DNA of 64,000 nt from Pedobacter frigiditerrae (GCF_032678705.1 NZ_JAVTSS010000001.1:1674001-1738000); one strand, 5' to 3'; counted from the stretch's first letter, positions 44,290 through 53,841 are shown. Translations and numbers: made by a program. The notes: a model not told the origin generated them from the letters alone.

Positions 44290-45783
44290 TTATAATTTTA
44301 TTACAGTTACAGCAAATGGTTTTACAACGAATGAGTCGCCTTTAATTTCTCCTTTTGCGATGGGGTTGTCCCCAGTTGTTACATCTACCGTTTCAAATTT
44401 AGCACCATTCAATTCTGTTAATGGCAGGGTCATTTCTTTATTGGTTTTGTTAATCAACAAAATCCTCTTACCAGCTTTGGTTATGTAGGCTTGCGCTATA
44501 ATTTCTGGATTATTTGAGTTTGCAGTATATAATTTATCGCCCACACCAAAGTTTTCCTTAAGCAATTTCAGAGCCCAGTATCTTGCATTTGGTTTGCCAT
44601 TTTTCCAGTTCATCATACTTACATCTGGAAACTGAGTTGGATAACCTACTAATTGCGATTCTCCAGCTACCTCTATTCCAATTTTAGAAAGCTCAACAAA
44701 AATATAGGCAAACATGGCGCCTGATAAATTCCAGTAATCTTCTGGAATAACTCCTTTAAAATCCCTGTTTTCTAAGATATTTCCAATTTCATTGATATGG
44801 GTGATGGTCTTTGGCGCTAATCTTTTACGTATATTTTCAATGTACCTTACCCTATCTAAAAAGCCATTGGCTTGGTCGAAGAATGAATATTGATAACTAT
44901 CGATAGTTTGGTTTTTTGAGGCTGGCCGGCCATAGAAATGATAAGAAATACCATCTAAGGGAACACCTGATTTATGGTTAGCAGGATTTAAAAAGTGTTC
45001 GAACCATTGCGGATTAGTTTCTAAAGCCACAGAAATACCAATAAATTTGGTTTCAGGAGCAATCTTTTTAAGTTCCAAAACTACAGCATCGTAAATTTTG
45101 GTGTACAGTTCGGGAGAAATTTTATGTTCTAAGTCTGGTTCATTTAGCACTTCCCAATAATCGAATTTATAATGATATTTTGAAGCGTGAAATTTCCCTA
45201 ACTCATCTGTAAAACCACCTTTTGTATACCAACTAAATAACCTTGCAAAATAGTTGGCTACTTCTTTAAAAGTTGGGTCTCGCAGTTCTTTTCCTTGGTT
45301 ATATTCCCAAAATGGAAGGTCTGGGTCTTCTGGATAGATAACCGGCTTAGGATTTTTGAACATCCATACTGGAATGGTGCTAAAGTTCATCACTACTGGA
45401 TGCCCTTTAGTAGCGAACATGAAATCTTCTACTATAGGGTCTGCATATTGAAAATCCCAGAAGGTTTCTGTTTTGGTTGGTTCTTTCAATTCTACCACTG
45501 CTGCTTTTGGATAGGGAAACCAAGGCACAAAACGCACATAATCGGCCTCCATCTCTTTTAATGCTTGAAAAGAAGACTGATGAATGGATGCTCCACGTTT
45601 TAACATCGGATTAACTACAACCTGTAGCGTTGGCGTTGTGTTAGATGTAAAAGTTGGTGTTTTCCAATTAATAGTTAACGGCTTAATTTGTGCAAAGATT
45701 GGATTTGTTATAGAAAAAATGATAACAATTGCGAAGATTTTGAAGGATTTTAAAGCCTTAAAATTTAAATGATAATATTTCAT
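44290..45783 (-). CDS. Secreted clan GH-A glycoside hydrolase, GH39-like
   Basis: A 497-residue protein with a long N-terminal signal region ending near NPIFAQ. The barrel (about residues 65-400) has the acid/base motif YWEVLNEPD with Glu215 and a nucleophile candidate in THINEIGN, Glu332. YHFYGRP (about 281) is the strand between them. These place it in clan GH-A; the WEVLNEP motif and length fit GH39 best, though GH5-like or newer families are possible. The last 100 residues form a small beta domain (KRILLINKTNKEMTLPL). It lies between an isomerase-like gene and GH106 and presumably removes another sugar from the rhamnose-containing chain. Confidence 0.65.
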   Translation of the reverse strand: MKYYHLNFKALKSFKIFAIVIIFSITNPIFAQIKPLTINWKTPTFTSNTTPTLQVVVNPMLKRGASIHQSSFQALKEMEADYVRFVPWFPYPKAAVVELKEPTKTETFWDFQYADPIVEDFMFATKGHPVVMNFSTIPVWMFKNPKPVIYPEDPDLPFWEYNQGKELRDPTFKEVANYFARLFSWYTKGGFTDELGKFHASKYHYKFDYWEVLNEPDLEHKISPELYTKIYDAVVLELKKIAPETKFIGISVALETNPQWFEHFLNPANHKSGVPLDGISYHFYGRPASKNQTIDSYQYSFFDQANGFLDRVRYIENIRKRLAPKTITHINEIGNILENRDFKGVIPEDYWNLSGAMFAYIFVELSKIGIEVAGESQLVGYPTQFPDVSMMNWKNGKPNARYWALKLLKENFGVGDKLYTANSNNPEIIAQAYITKAGKRILLINKTNKEMTLPLTELNGAKFETVDVTTGDNPIAKGEIKGDSFVVKPFAVTVIKL

Positions 45784-45826
45784 AACAGGATTAAAATATA
45801 TAGTTGGTTAGATTAATAGTTTAGTG

Positions 45827-47248
45827 CTAACATATCTTCACGGCTTCAATCCCTAACAGGTTAGCCAGTTTTATTAATTTAGTACTGATGTGGCCAACGC
45901 CTACCGCACAATGATGTGCAGGGCCTTGATTATTCCAATTCTCAACAAAAGCTCTTGCGCCTATAGAAAACCTATACCTGCTATTTGTATTTCCAATTTC
46001 TAAAATCGGACCAGCTACAGATTCACCTTCAGCTATTAAAAAGAATAATTTTCCCTTATCTTCTACCACAGATAGTAAAGTTACGGGGCCGTGTTTAACA
46101 GACATTTCTACAGACAAGCCACTTCCAACTTTGCCATGATAAACTTGCAAAGGTTTTACCTTAATTTTACCTTCTGCTATTGCCAAATGCCCAGGACCAT
46201 CGTGGCCCATTAAAACAATGTCATCTTCAAAATCCAGGGCATAATATTCTGTAAAAGAGCCACCAACCCCAAAGCTGTCCATTATTTTCATGGCTTGTGC
46301 GTTTTTAACTTCGTACTCTCCTGCTACCGGAATGCCTTTAGCAGTTAATAGCGAATTGCCCAAAATGATAGAACTCATCGTATCTGCGTTTACATTTCCT
46401 GTACCTTTGTGGTAATAAGCCATTGAGCCTAAATCATATCTTGCTACTAGTTTATCCAATGCAACTGCAGTTCTTGCTGCCCTATCTAATTCAAATGGGA
46501 TGCAAGACTCATCTATTTCAAAAACTGAGGCAAACTCAGCTAGTTTAGTGTCAATTTCAGTTTCAGCAACTTCATCACGCAAAGCGGAAAGTTCATCAGG
46601 TTCTATAATTTCTATATGGTTTCCAAAAACAGCGCATTGGAGGGTTACATCCGTATAAATATCTAACATACCACTGTAATAATTGCCCATTAAACCCAAA
46701 GTATTGTGGTTCATGATATTTGCAACCTTACTGGCTTCTACCCATTCTCCAATTTCTGTCCATATTTTTTCGTCTTCTAAAACACCTGTTACTTGTTGAA
46801 ACTGAATTCCAGAACGTTTAAATACATTGGCAATTTCTGGAACTGGGCAAGCCGAGCAAAATGCCAACCATTCACCAGTCATCTTTGTTCTGTTGTTTTG
46901 CTGATTGAAATTTTTATAATCGATTGCTTTTTGCGGAGCGAGATTTAAAATAATAACAGGCACCTTTGCCCTTCTTACTACAGGCAACACGGTTGATGAA
47001 AGTGCATAGGTAGTTACATATAGGAATATCACATCAACATCGCCTTTCCTAAAATCGTGACCAGCATTAAATGCCTTCTCTGCATTGTCTACTAAACCTA
47101 AGTTTAAAACTTCAGCACCAAAACTGCTCAAACGCTTTTCTACGTCATTTACATAGCCATTTAATCGGGCTTCTAATCCTTCAAATTGTGGCCAGTAAGT
47201 ATCTAATCCGATGCCGAATAATCCAATCTTTAAATTATGTTTAGTCAT
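45827..47248 (-). CDS. L-arabinose/L-fucose isomerase-family protein
   Basis: A 473-residue cytoplasmic protein. It starts with LKIGLFGIGLDTYWPQFEGL and has VDVIFLYVTTYALSSTVLPV (about 70), VIILNLAP, MGNYYSGMLDIYTDVTLQ (about 185), and in the C-terminal half EYYALDFEDDIVLMGHDGPG and QGPAHHCAVGVGHI. These match the fold and His positions of AraA/FucI relatives, whose reaction interconverts aldoses and ketoses with Mn. It is not the rhamnose isomerase, which is encoded separately. Its start directly abuts the AraC stop (TAA then ATG). A substrate such as L-arabinose or L-fucose liberated with rhamnose is plausible, but not shown by sequence. Confidence 0.7.
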   Translation of the reverse strand: MTKHNLKIGLFGIGLDTYWPQFEGLEARLNGYVNDVEKRLSSFGAEVLNLGLVDNAEKAFNAGHDFRKGDVDVIFLYVTTYALSSTVLPVVRRAKVPVIILNLAPQKAIDYKNFNQQNNRTKMTGEWLAFCSACPVPEIANVFKRSGIQFQQVTGVLEDEKIWTEIGEWVEASKVANIMNHNTLGLMGNYYSGMLDIYTDVTLQCAVFGNHIEIIEPDELSALRDEVAETEIDTKLAEFASVFEIDESCIPFELDRAARTAVALDKLVARYDLGSMAYYHKGTGNVNADTMSSIILGNSLLTAKGIPVAGEYEVKNAQAMKIMDSFGVGGSFTEYYALDFEDDIVLMGHDGPGHLAIAEGKIKVKPLQVYHGKVGSGLSVEMSVKHGPVTLLSVVEDKGKLFFLIAEGESVAGPILEIGNTNSRYRFSIGARAFVENWNNQGPAHHCAVGVGHISTKLIKLANLLGIEAVKIC

Positions 47249-48151
47249 TTATACTGTTGTTTTTGGTAAAATTTCTTTTCTGTAGTTTGATGGAGATTTG
47301 AACATCTTATTTTTAAAAATTCTTGAGAAATAATATTCAGATACAAAGCCGTTTTGATAGGCAATTTCTGATATACTTAAATCTGTCTCACTTAACATTC
47401 TACAGGCTTTTTGTATTTTTAAATTGAGTTGATATTGCCCTGGAGATTGCCCTGTAATTTCTTTAAAGGCTTTGCGAAACCAAGCATAACTTACATTGTG
47501 ATTAGCAGCCAACTCTTCAGGAGAAATATCGCTGTTTAAATTCTCGTGGATACTGTATTTTATATTATTTATTAATTGTGTTTTACGGTTGTTAGACTGG
47601 TTTTTTAGCAAAGCTGATGCATAAACTAATCCTAAAAGTTGAATGGTTAAACAAGCCGCCAATTGATTACTACCCAAACCACCAAACTTAATAGTGTCTA
47701 TCAGTTGGATAAAAATGTTAATGAACTCTGCATTAAATCCCATGTGTAACAATGGCTTTTCTGGGTTAAAGCAAGCCTGATTCATTAAGTGATTAGCATA
47801 ATGCCCCTCAAAGCCTACCCAATATTCTGTCCAGCCACTATCTAAATCTGGCTTAAACCGATGCCAAGTTCCAGGATAAAGGAAAAATAAAGTACCTGGT
47901 TGCACATCAACTTGTCCTATGCCCTTTGCTTCAAATGTGCCCTTGCCAGCAGCGATGTAAACCAATTGATACTCTTTTAAAACCCTACCCTTATTCCATT
48001 CAAAAAAGTAATCTTCAGGATGTTGCGCATCTGGATAAGATTTACCTGCTGGATGAATATAATGACCAACATCAAGCACTTTAATTCCCCAATCGGGTTG
48101 TGGCTCATCGGTTTCAAAATCAGATTTTATGTATTTACGAAAGGTGTCCAT
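47249..48151 (-). CDS. AraC family transcriptional regulator with cupin sensor domain
   Basis: A 300-residue regulator. The N-terminal cupin-like sugar-binding part (about residues 55-150) has AGKGTFEAKGIGQVDVQPGT and FFLYPGTWHRFKPDLD. The C-terminal two helix-turn-helix units (about 195-295) have PEELAANHNVSYAWFRKAF, ITGQSPGQYQLNLKIQKAC and SISEIAYQNGFVSEYYFSRI. It resembles RhaR/RhaS-like sugar activators. It is the first gene of the enzyme operon, downstream of the SusC/SusD unit and separated from it by a terminator and repeat. It likely activates the rhamnose genes when rhamnose or a glycan fragment is present. Confidence 0.9.
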   Translation of the reverse strand: MDTFRKYIKSDFETDEPQPDWGIKVLDVGHYIHPAGKSYPDAQHPEDYFFEWNKGRVLKEYQLVYIAAGKGTFEAKGIGQVDVQPGTLFFLYPGTWHRFKPDLDSGWTEYWVGFEGHYANHLMNQACFNPEKPLLHMGFNAEFINIFIQLIDTIKFGGLGSNQLAACLTIQLLGLVYASALLKNQSNNRKTQLINNIKYSIHENLNSDISPEELAANHNVSYAWFRKAFKEITGQSPGQYQLNLKIQKACRMLSETDLSISEIAYQNGFVSEYYFSRIFKNKMFKSPSNYRKEILPKTTV

Positions 48152-48380
48152 AATTTGGTTAGTTTAGAACATGTAACGTAAATCTAAAAAACGAATCCTC
48201 AACATTTGTTAATTGTGCTAAATAATATCAAAAAGTCTATTCAAAATAACAGATTGTACATATCGCTTTTTTGAGCTATGCAACCCTTAATAATTGCACA
48301 TTTTTTTTGGTCCTAAATCCTTTATTCAAAGCATCGTGAGGTAAAAGGCAATCTACTTTCGTTTATTGTGAAATTGAAAA

Positions 48381-48427
48381 AGGGAGATTGCTTCGGACGA
48401 TGAAAAATCGATCCTCGCAATGACGAA
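48381..48427 (-). repeat. Dispersed CGTCATTGCGAGG-type element
   Basis: On plus it runs AGGGAGATTGCTTCGGACGA to CCTCGCAATGACGA, closely matching 34991-35047 at both ends. The middle (AAAAATCGATC) matches the TCGATTTTTCAT segment of 34302-34344 in inverse orientation, so three copies form one family. Confidence 0.75.
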
Positions 48428-48450
48428 TATTTCTCAACATTTGCTTTTCT

Positions 48451-48486
48451 AAAAAAGAGCCATCCATCTAAGAACGAATGGCTCTT
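48451..48486 (-). terminator. Intrinsic terminator after susD of the rhamnose locus
   Basis: Minus-strand arms AAGAGCCAT and ATGGCTCTT (9 bp) around a 14-nt loop, followed by TTTTTTA. It starts 8 bp after the susD stop, separating the SusC/SusD transcript from the AraC-led operon. Confidence 0.8.
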
Positions 48487-48493
48487 ATCACAT

Positions 48494-50047
48494 TTAATTA
48501 GTATAACCAGGGTTTTGTATCAACGCAGGGTTTAAGCCAATGTCTGTTTGCGGAATTGGAAACAACAAATCGTGTGCATCTACAACATAAGCATCTGAGG
48601 CCAAATAAGTCAATTGCGCTCTTGTTGTTACACCAAAAGCATTAATCACAGCTACAGCATTACCAGACCTTACTAAATCGTGCCACCTGTGGTTTTCAAA
48701 AGCAAGCTCTACCCTTCTTTCATGCGCAATAATGGTGCGTAAAACCCCTTGGTCTGTTGTTGTTGTATTTAGCAAACCTGCTCTAAATCTCACTGCATTT
48801 AAAGCAGTTAAAGGAGATTTCCCTTGTTCGTTCTGTACTTCGGCCAATAACAACAAAGCATCTGAATACCTATAAATTGGAAAATTAACACTTGAGCCAG
48901 TAGTGCCAGTAAATGTATTTAGTAGGTATTTTTTAATGTATGGTACGCCAATTTTGCCGGCTGCTGGCACATAACCAACAATGCTTTTATTCGCCGAGTA
49001 AACCAATAAATCACTTCCATTATAAGTACCTTCTACTATACCAATTGAAATATCTAATCTTTTATCATTTGGCTCGAAAGTATTTATCAAATCTGTTGAA
49101 GGTGTATTCCAACCACCTGTTCCATTATTTGCTACTGCAGCACCAGTTACCAAAGCCGTGTTTGTAGAGGCTCTAGGCAAAAAGTGAGTTGGAATAATAT
49201 TAGGCGTTGTACCTGTGGTTGTGCCTTCTAAATACTGAACTTCAAATAAAGATTCTCTACTGTTTTTATTGGCAACGGTAAATGCATCAGCATAATTAGT
49301 ATTCAGGGCATAGCACATTGGGGCAAGGGTAAGCAATAAATCTTCTGCATCTTTCCATTTTTTCTGAGTAGCATAAACCTCGGCCAATAACATTGTTGCT
49401 GCTCCTTTTGTAGCTTCACCAGTTTGTTTGTTTGCTGTGAATACAGGATTTGAAAGTTCTGTGATGGCATCTTTTGCATCAGCAATAATTTGAGCATAAA
49501 CTTCTGCTTCTGATGAACGAGGTAAAAAAGCATCATCAGCTTTGGTTACTTCTTTTAAAAACAAAGGAACACCGCCAAATAAACGAACCAATTTGAAATA
49601 ATTTAGAGCTCTTAAAAACTTAGCTTGTCCGTCTATATTCGCTACTGAAGCGGCAGGAATTCCTGTAGCCGTTTTTAACCTTTCGATTACGATATTACAC
49701 CTAGAAATACCCGTATAACTGTGTTGCCAAGTTGCGGCAACATAAGCATTGGTAGATGTATTTCTAAAATCTGAGATGTTTTCTCTTTCTAGATAATTTG
49801 TTCCCCTATTTGAAGGAATTGGTTGATAGATGGTATTATCTGAATGCATTTCTGAGGTGAAATAATCATTCAATAACACATCTCTAAGTGGCGCATAAGC
49901 AGCTATTACAGCCGACTTAAATTGTGCCTCGGTTTTATAAAATGTTTCATCTGTATAAGCATCTTCTGGAGCCAAGTCAAGAAAGCTTTTTTTACAAGAT
50001 GTTGCCGTAAAAGTTATTAAGGCAATGATGATAAATATCTTTTTCAT
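48494..50047 (-). CDS. SusD/RagB family outer-membrane glycan-binding lipoprotein (rhamnose locus)
   Basis: A 517-residue SusD homologue. The signal peptide ends at lipobox ATSC (Cys18), followed by KKSFLDLAPEDAYTDE, typical of the family. It has the TPR-like FLRALNYFKLVRLFGGVPLF (about 140), a RYSDALLLLAEVQNEQGKS block (about 385) and HERRVELAFENHRWHDLVRS (about 435), and ends LFPIPQTDIGLNPALIQNPG YTN. It partners the SusC encoded 11 bp upstream. With GH106 and rhamnose genes nearby it probably binds rhamnose-containing pectic oligosaccharides, which is inference from context. Confidence 0.93.
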   Translation of the reverse strand: MKKIFIIIALITFTATSCKKSFLDLAPEDAYTDETFYKTEAQFKSAVIAAYAPLRDVLLNDYFTSEMHSDNTIYQPIPSNRGTNYLERENISDFRNTSTNAYVAATWQHSYTGISRCNIVIERLKTATGIPAASVANIDGQAKFLRALNYFKLVRLFGGVPLFLKEVTKADDAFLPRSSEAEVYAQIIADAKDAITELSNPVFTANKQTGEATKGAATMLLAEVYATQKKWKDAEDLLLTLAPMCYALNTNYADAFTVANKNSRESLFEVQYLEGTTTGTTPNIIPTHFLPRASTNTALVTGAAVANNGTGGWNTPSTDLINTFEPNDKRLDISIGIVEGTYNGSDLLVYSANKSIVGYVPAAGKIGVPYIKKYLLNTFTGTTGSSVNFPIYRYSDALLLLAEVQNEQGKSPLTALNAVRFRAGLLNTTTTDQGVLRTIIAHERRVELAFENHRWHDLVRSGNAVAVINAFGVTTRAQLTYLASDAYVVDAHDLLFPIPQTDIGLNPALIQNPGYTN

Positions 50048-50058
50048 TTTGTAGGTGA

Positions 50059-53000
50059 TTATTTAAATGTTGTTGAAATACCAATAGAAAATGTTCTTGG
50101 AACAGCATAGGCCTCTTCGTTAACACCAATTCCAAGTGTTGCATCTGAACCTGTTAAGTTTACTTCTGGATTTAAGCCAGAGAAACCTGTAATTACAAAA
50201 GCTTGCTGAACTGAAGCATAAACCCTAAGGTTTTTAATAACCAAATTGTCTTTAAGAGCAAATTTGTAGCCAAATGAAATGTTTTTTGCCGTTAAGTAAG
50301 AACCATCCTCTAACCACTGTGTGTTAACCGAACGCCCAATTGCTGTAGTACCAGTTTTTGTACGAGGGTAAACACCAGAACCTGGATTTTCAACAGACCT
50401 CCAACGGTCTACAACTGCTGCTAATGGTAAACGAGACCCATCCATATTGGTTTGATAAGCCCACTTAGCCGCATTTAAGATTTTGCCACCAACCGAGAAA
50501 GACATATTTATGTTTAAATCGAAGTTTTTGTAGCTGAAGTTATTCGTTATACCACCACTAAATTTCGGAGTTGGGTCACCAATGAAAGTACGGTCATTAA
50601 TATCATCAATTACACCATCGCCATTTAAATCTTTCATTTTTATGGTGCCAATGTCTGATGAACCATTTGGATTTGCTGGTGTAGCTAAATACTTCGCAGA
50701 ATTTGCTAAATCTGCAGCGTCTTTATATAGTCCTTGGAAAACGAAACCATAAAACTCGCCAAGGCTATGTCCAACTTGTTGGCGATAATAATCTGAGGTA
50801 ACGGTTACGTTTCTTCTGATAAAACCTGGGTCGACCAAATTGTTAATGATATTTCTATCTACTGAAAAATTTAAGTTGGTATTCCACTTTAATTTGCCTG
50901 TTGTATTTGTAGAGTTAATGGTAAACTCATGACCCCAGAATTCCACTTCACCAACGTTGAATAAAATTTGAGTAAATCCAGATGCTCTTGGAATTTGTCT
51001 TTGCTGAATTAAACCGTCTGATATTTTATGGTAATAATCATAGGTGAAACTGATTCTGTTATTCAGTAAGCCTAATTCTAAACCAATATCAAACTGTTTA
51101 TTTCTTTCCCATCTCAGTTCGCTATTTGCCAATCTGTTAATCGTTTGTCCTTGAGTAATTACTCCGTTAAAATCATAGTAGTAATTCCCAATTGTTGCTT
51201 GAGCATCGTAATTACCAACAAAGAAATTATTCCCTGTTATACCATAACTAGCACGTAATTTTAACATATCAATAGATTTGATACTCTTCATGAAACTTTC
51301 ATCACTAATAATCCATCCTGCAGATATTGAAGGGAAATTACCGAACTGCTCGTTTTTACCAAACCTTGAAGAACCATCTCTACGAATAGCAGCTGATAAT
51401 AGGTATTTCCCTTTGTAGTTATAGTTTAAACGTCCAATCGTAGACAGTAAACGGTAAGCATTATATCCGCTGGCCCCGGTTAAACTCGTTGCCGCAGATA
51501 GGTATGGAATATCATCACTTGCAAAACCAAGCCCAGTTAATGTATTACTTGTACCACTATATTCTTGAATTGAATAACCAGCCAATGCTTCGAAAGTATG
51601 GTCTTTGTAGGTTTTAGCATAGTTTAAATTTGCCTCTGCGGTATAAGAACCGTTATCTGCAGATTTACTTGTACCAGTCGTTTGTCCAGCTGTACCTGTT
51701 ACTTGGCCAGACTGGAAATAATCATTTGTTTCTGCACCTTTATCAACTCCTAAATTCGTTCTCAAGCTTAGCCCTTTTAATATTTCTAAGTTCAAATAAG
51801 CGTTACCAATAATTCTGGTCGTCTTATAATCGTCTTTAGTTAGGTTCAGCGTAGCTAAAGGATTAACATAGGTAGTCATTCCAGGTGAAGCCACATTTCT
51901 AATGTAATTTCCATTGGCATCAAAGGGAGAAATCAGAGGACTTGCCTCGAAAAAGCGTTCGAACAAACCGCCCACACCATCAGTTGCCAATCTATTGTTA
52001 TGGTCTATACGATAGCTTGGTGCTAAGTTAAATCCAATTTTAAGTTTGTTGTTTGCAAGGCTGATGTCTTGATTAAAACGAACCGAGTATAGTTTTGTAC
52101 TTGTATTGATTACTACTCCTTGCTGTTCTTGAAAACCTGCAATTAAGGTTGATGAAGACCTTTCTTTTGAAGATTGAAGGGTCAAATCATAATTTTGAAT
52201 TGGTGCAGACCTAGTTAACAAATCAAACCAATTGGTGCCTTCGCCATATTGGGTTAGGTCTGTATAGGCAGCTCTATAATCTGCCGCCACCGTATAAGCT
52301 GGGTCGTATTTAACACCATCATCCCAACGTTCTTTCATGAAAGTTGCAAATTCCCTTGCATTCATTGCTTTTGGCAATTTTCCAGTTGGGATTTTCTGAA
52401 TTCCGTAATTACTGTTAAACTCAATTTTAGTTTCTCCGCCTGTGGCGTGTTTGGTAGTAATTAAAATTACACCATTGGAGGCTCTTGAACCGTATAAAGC
52501 AGTTGCCGATGCATCTTTCAGAATACTGTAACTTTCAATTTCAGAAGGATTGATGTTATTTATACTTCCTGTTATTGGTACACCATCTATTACAAACAGG
52601 GGTTGGTTATTGGCATAAAATGATGCCGCACCTCTAATACGAAATTCTACGCCCCTACCTGGCTGACCGCTACTTTGCATTACCTGCACACCAGCTACCT
52701 TGCCTTGCAATTGCTGTGCAAATTGGCCAACAGGCATATCTTGCAAACTAGCAGCGTTAATAGTGGCGATTGAACCTGTAACTTCACGAGATTTTTGCTT
52801 ACCATACGTTACCGTTACTTCTTTTAGTTCTGTTGAACCTTCTAACTTAAAATTAACAATTGTTTCAGCTCCAGCTGTTGCTTTAATTTGTTTAGCAACA
52901 TTTCCATAACCCACAAAAGAGGCCGTTATGGTGTAATTACCTGGTTGTACCTTTAAAGTGTAATTACCGCTGGCATCTGCAGTGGTGCCATTTTTTGTTC

Positions 53001-53166
53001 CGTTAATGTTTATTGAGGCAGCAGCAAGTGGCCCCATCGAATCTGAAACATTTCCTCTTATTATACTTATGGCCTCTTGGGATGAAACTGTGCCAATAGA
53101 AATAATAAAAAGGAAGACCAAACTTAACAACCTGCAAAACAGTGATTTGTAAAGATTTTTTCTCAT
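50059..53166 (-). CDS. SusC/RagA family TonB-linked outer-membrane transporter (rhamnose locus)
   Basis: A 1035-residue SusC homologue. The signal peptide ends near TVSSQ. A carboxypeptidase-regulatory-like domain follows (IRGNVSDSMGPLAAASI, from about 36), with a VTYGKQKSREVTGSIATI box near 120, plug motifs PLFVIDGVPITGS and ILKDASATALYGSRASNGV (about 190-230), and a barrel ending FSIGISTTFK. Usually the box is VVVGYG; here the variant VTVTYG is present. It takes up oligosaccharides for the rhamnose locus. Its start is followed upstream by about 330 bp without a gene, where its promoter must lie. Confidence 0.93.
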   Translation of the reverse strand: MRKNLYKSLFCRLLSLVFLFIISIGTVSSQEAISIIRGNVSDSMGPLAAASININGTKNGTTADASGNYTLKVQPGNYTITASFVGYGNVAKQIKATAGAETIVNFKLEGSTELKEVTVTYGKQKSREVTGSIATINAASLQDMPVGQFAQQLQGKVAGVQVMQSSGQPGRGVEFRIRGAASFYANNQPLFVIDGVPITGSINNINPSEIESYSILKDASATALYGSRASNGVILITTKHATGGETKIEFNSNYGIQKIPTGKLPKAMNAREFATFMKERWDDGVKYDPAYTVAADYRAAYTDLTQYGEGTNWFDLLTRSAPIQNYDLTLQSSKERSSSTLIAGFQEQQGVVINTSTKLYSVRFNQDISLANNKLKIGFNLAPSYRIDHNNRLATDGVGGLFERFFEASPLISPFDANGNYIRNVASPGMTTYVNPLATLNLTKDDYKTTRIIGNAYLNLEILKGLSLRTNLGVDKGAETNDYFQSGQVTGTAGQTTGTSKSADNGSYTAEANLNYAKTYKDHTFEALAGYSIQEYSGTSNTLTGLGFASDDIPYLSAATSLTGASGYNAYRLLSTIGRLNYNYKGKYLLSAAIRRDGSSRFGKNEQFGNFPSISAGWIISDESFMKSIKSIDMLKLRASYGITGNNFFVGNYDAQATIGNYYYDFNGVITQGQTINRLANSELRWERNKQFDIGLELGLLNNRISFTYDYYHKISDGLIQQRQIPRASGFTQILFNVGEVEFWGHEFTINSTNTTGKLKWNTNLNFSVDRNIINNLVDPGFIRRNVTVTSDYYRQQVGHSLGEFYGFVFQGLYKDAADLANSAKYLATPANPNGSSDIGTIKMKDLNGDGVIDDINDRTFIGDPTPKFSGGITNNFSYKNFDLNINMSFSVGGKILNAAKWAYQTNMDGSRLPLAAVVDRWRSVENPGSGVYPRTKTGTTAIGRSVNTQWLEDGSYLTAKNISFGYKFALKDNLVIKNLRVYASVQQAFVITGFSGLNPEVNLTGSDATLGIGVNEEAYAVPRTFSIGISTTFK

Positions 53167-53495
53167 TTTAAATATATTTAGTTAGTCTAAACTATTTGAT
53201 GAGTGCTCCTTACCAGTTATGCGCCATCCTGTAGCAATTTGATATTTTTATCCCAAAAAATACATCTTTAACATTATTTTAACTTTCATTTTATGATTAT
53301 TTAATATTTCTTATGAATTTCGATATGTTTCATATTAAATTATCCTACCATAAGAATTATCATAAATTCAATTAAATATCAAATAAGACAAAAGAATCAT
53401 CAAATTGTACACATCTGATTTATTTACTATTTCTAAGCAAACTAGATAACCTATGATTTAAATTGATTGCCTATTTTAGCTCAAAATTCATCACC
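53167..53495. other. Intergenic region upstream of the rhamnose susC
   Basis: About 330 bp, very A+T-rich. It separates susC (minus) from a small plus-strand gene and must hold both promoters. I found no exact TAnnTTTG element and no strong palindrome, only short A/T repeats such as ATAAGAATTATCATAAATTC. Confidence 0.5.
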
Positions 53496-53804
53496 ATGAT
53501 TTATGCTAACAAAAAAGTAAATCTCAAAGGAAATTTAGCCCAACAGACCGCACAAATTATTGCTAACGTTACAGCCTTAGAAAGTAAAAATGTAATTAGG
53601 TTAGAAAGTGATACAGTTTTTCTATATCCGCAAATATGGAAAGATAAAATTGCTGCCATTAATTGGATAAACTGTTTACATCATTACTATTGTCTCAAAA
53701 AGCAGCTTAAGGGTTCATCACCCTTATATTTCAAAAATATAGAAACAGAAGAACTCATTGGTACGATGATAAATAAAAAACCTAAAGTTTTAATTTTTAG
53801 TTGA
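53496..53804 (+). CDS. Small hypothetical protein
   Basis: About 102 residues from MIYANKKVNLKGNL; an upstream Met (53463) adds eleven residues without RBS support. I do not recognise it. It is soluble, with a Lys-rich start, an aromatic middle (INWINCLHHYYCLKKQLKGS) and a C-terminal NKKPKVLIFS. No signal peptide, membrane segment or known motif. It lies 37 bp before the DUF1624 gene on the same strand and could be its short partner or simply an unrelated gene. Coding support is modest: A+T-rich composition, no visible homologue. Confidence 0.4.
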   Translation: MIYANKKVNLKGNLAQQTAQIIANVTALESKNVIRLESDTVFLYPQIWKDKIAAINWINCLHHYYCLKKQLKGSSPLYFKNIETEELIGTMINKKPKVLIFS

Positions 53805-53841
53805 TTATCGTAATTTTAGGTTAAATCAAATCGCTCCCATT

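Larger units (their letters stand above)
48152..48493. other. Intergenic region between the AraC gene and susD
   Basis: 342 bp on the upstream side of the AraC operon. It contains the promoter region of AraC (not clearly identified), a dispersed repeat and the susD terminator. No gene seen. Confidence 0.5.

Noticed and set aside
33111-48427. CRISPR array suggested by recurring palindromes.
   Set aside because: Repeats are few, of several kinds, kilobases apart, without regular spacers, and no cas genes are present.
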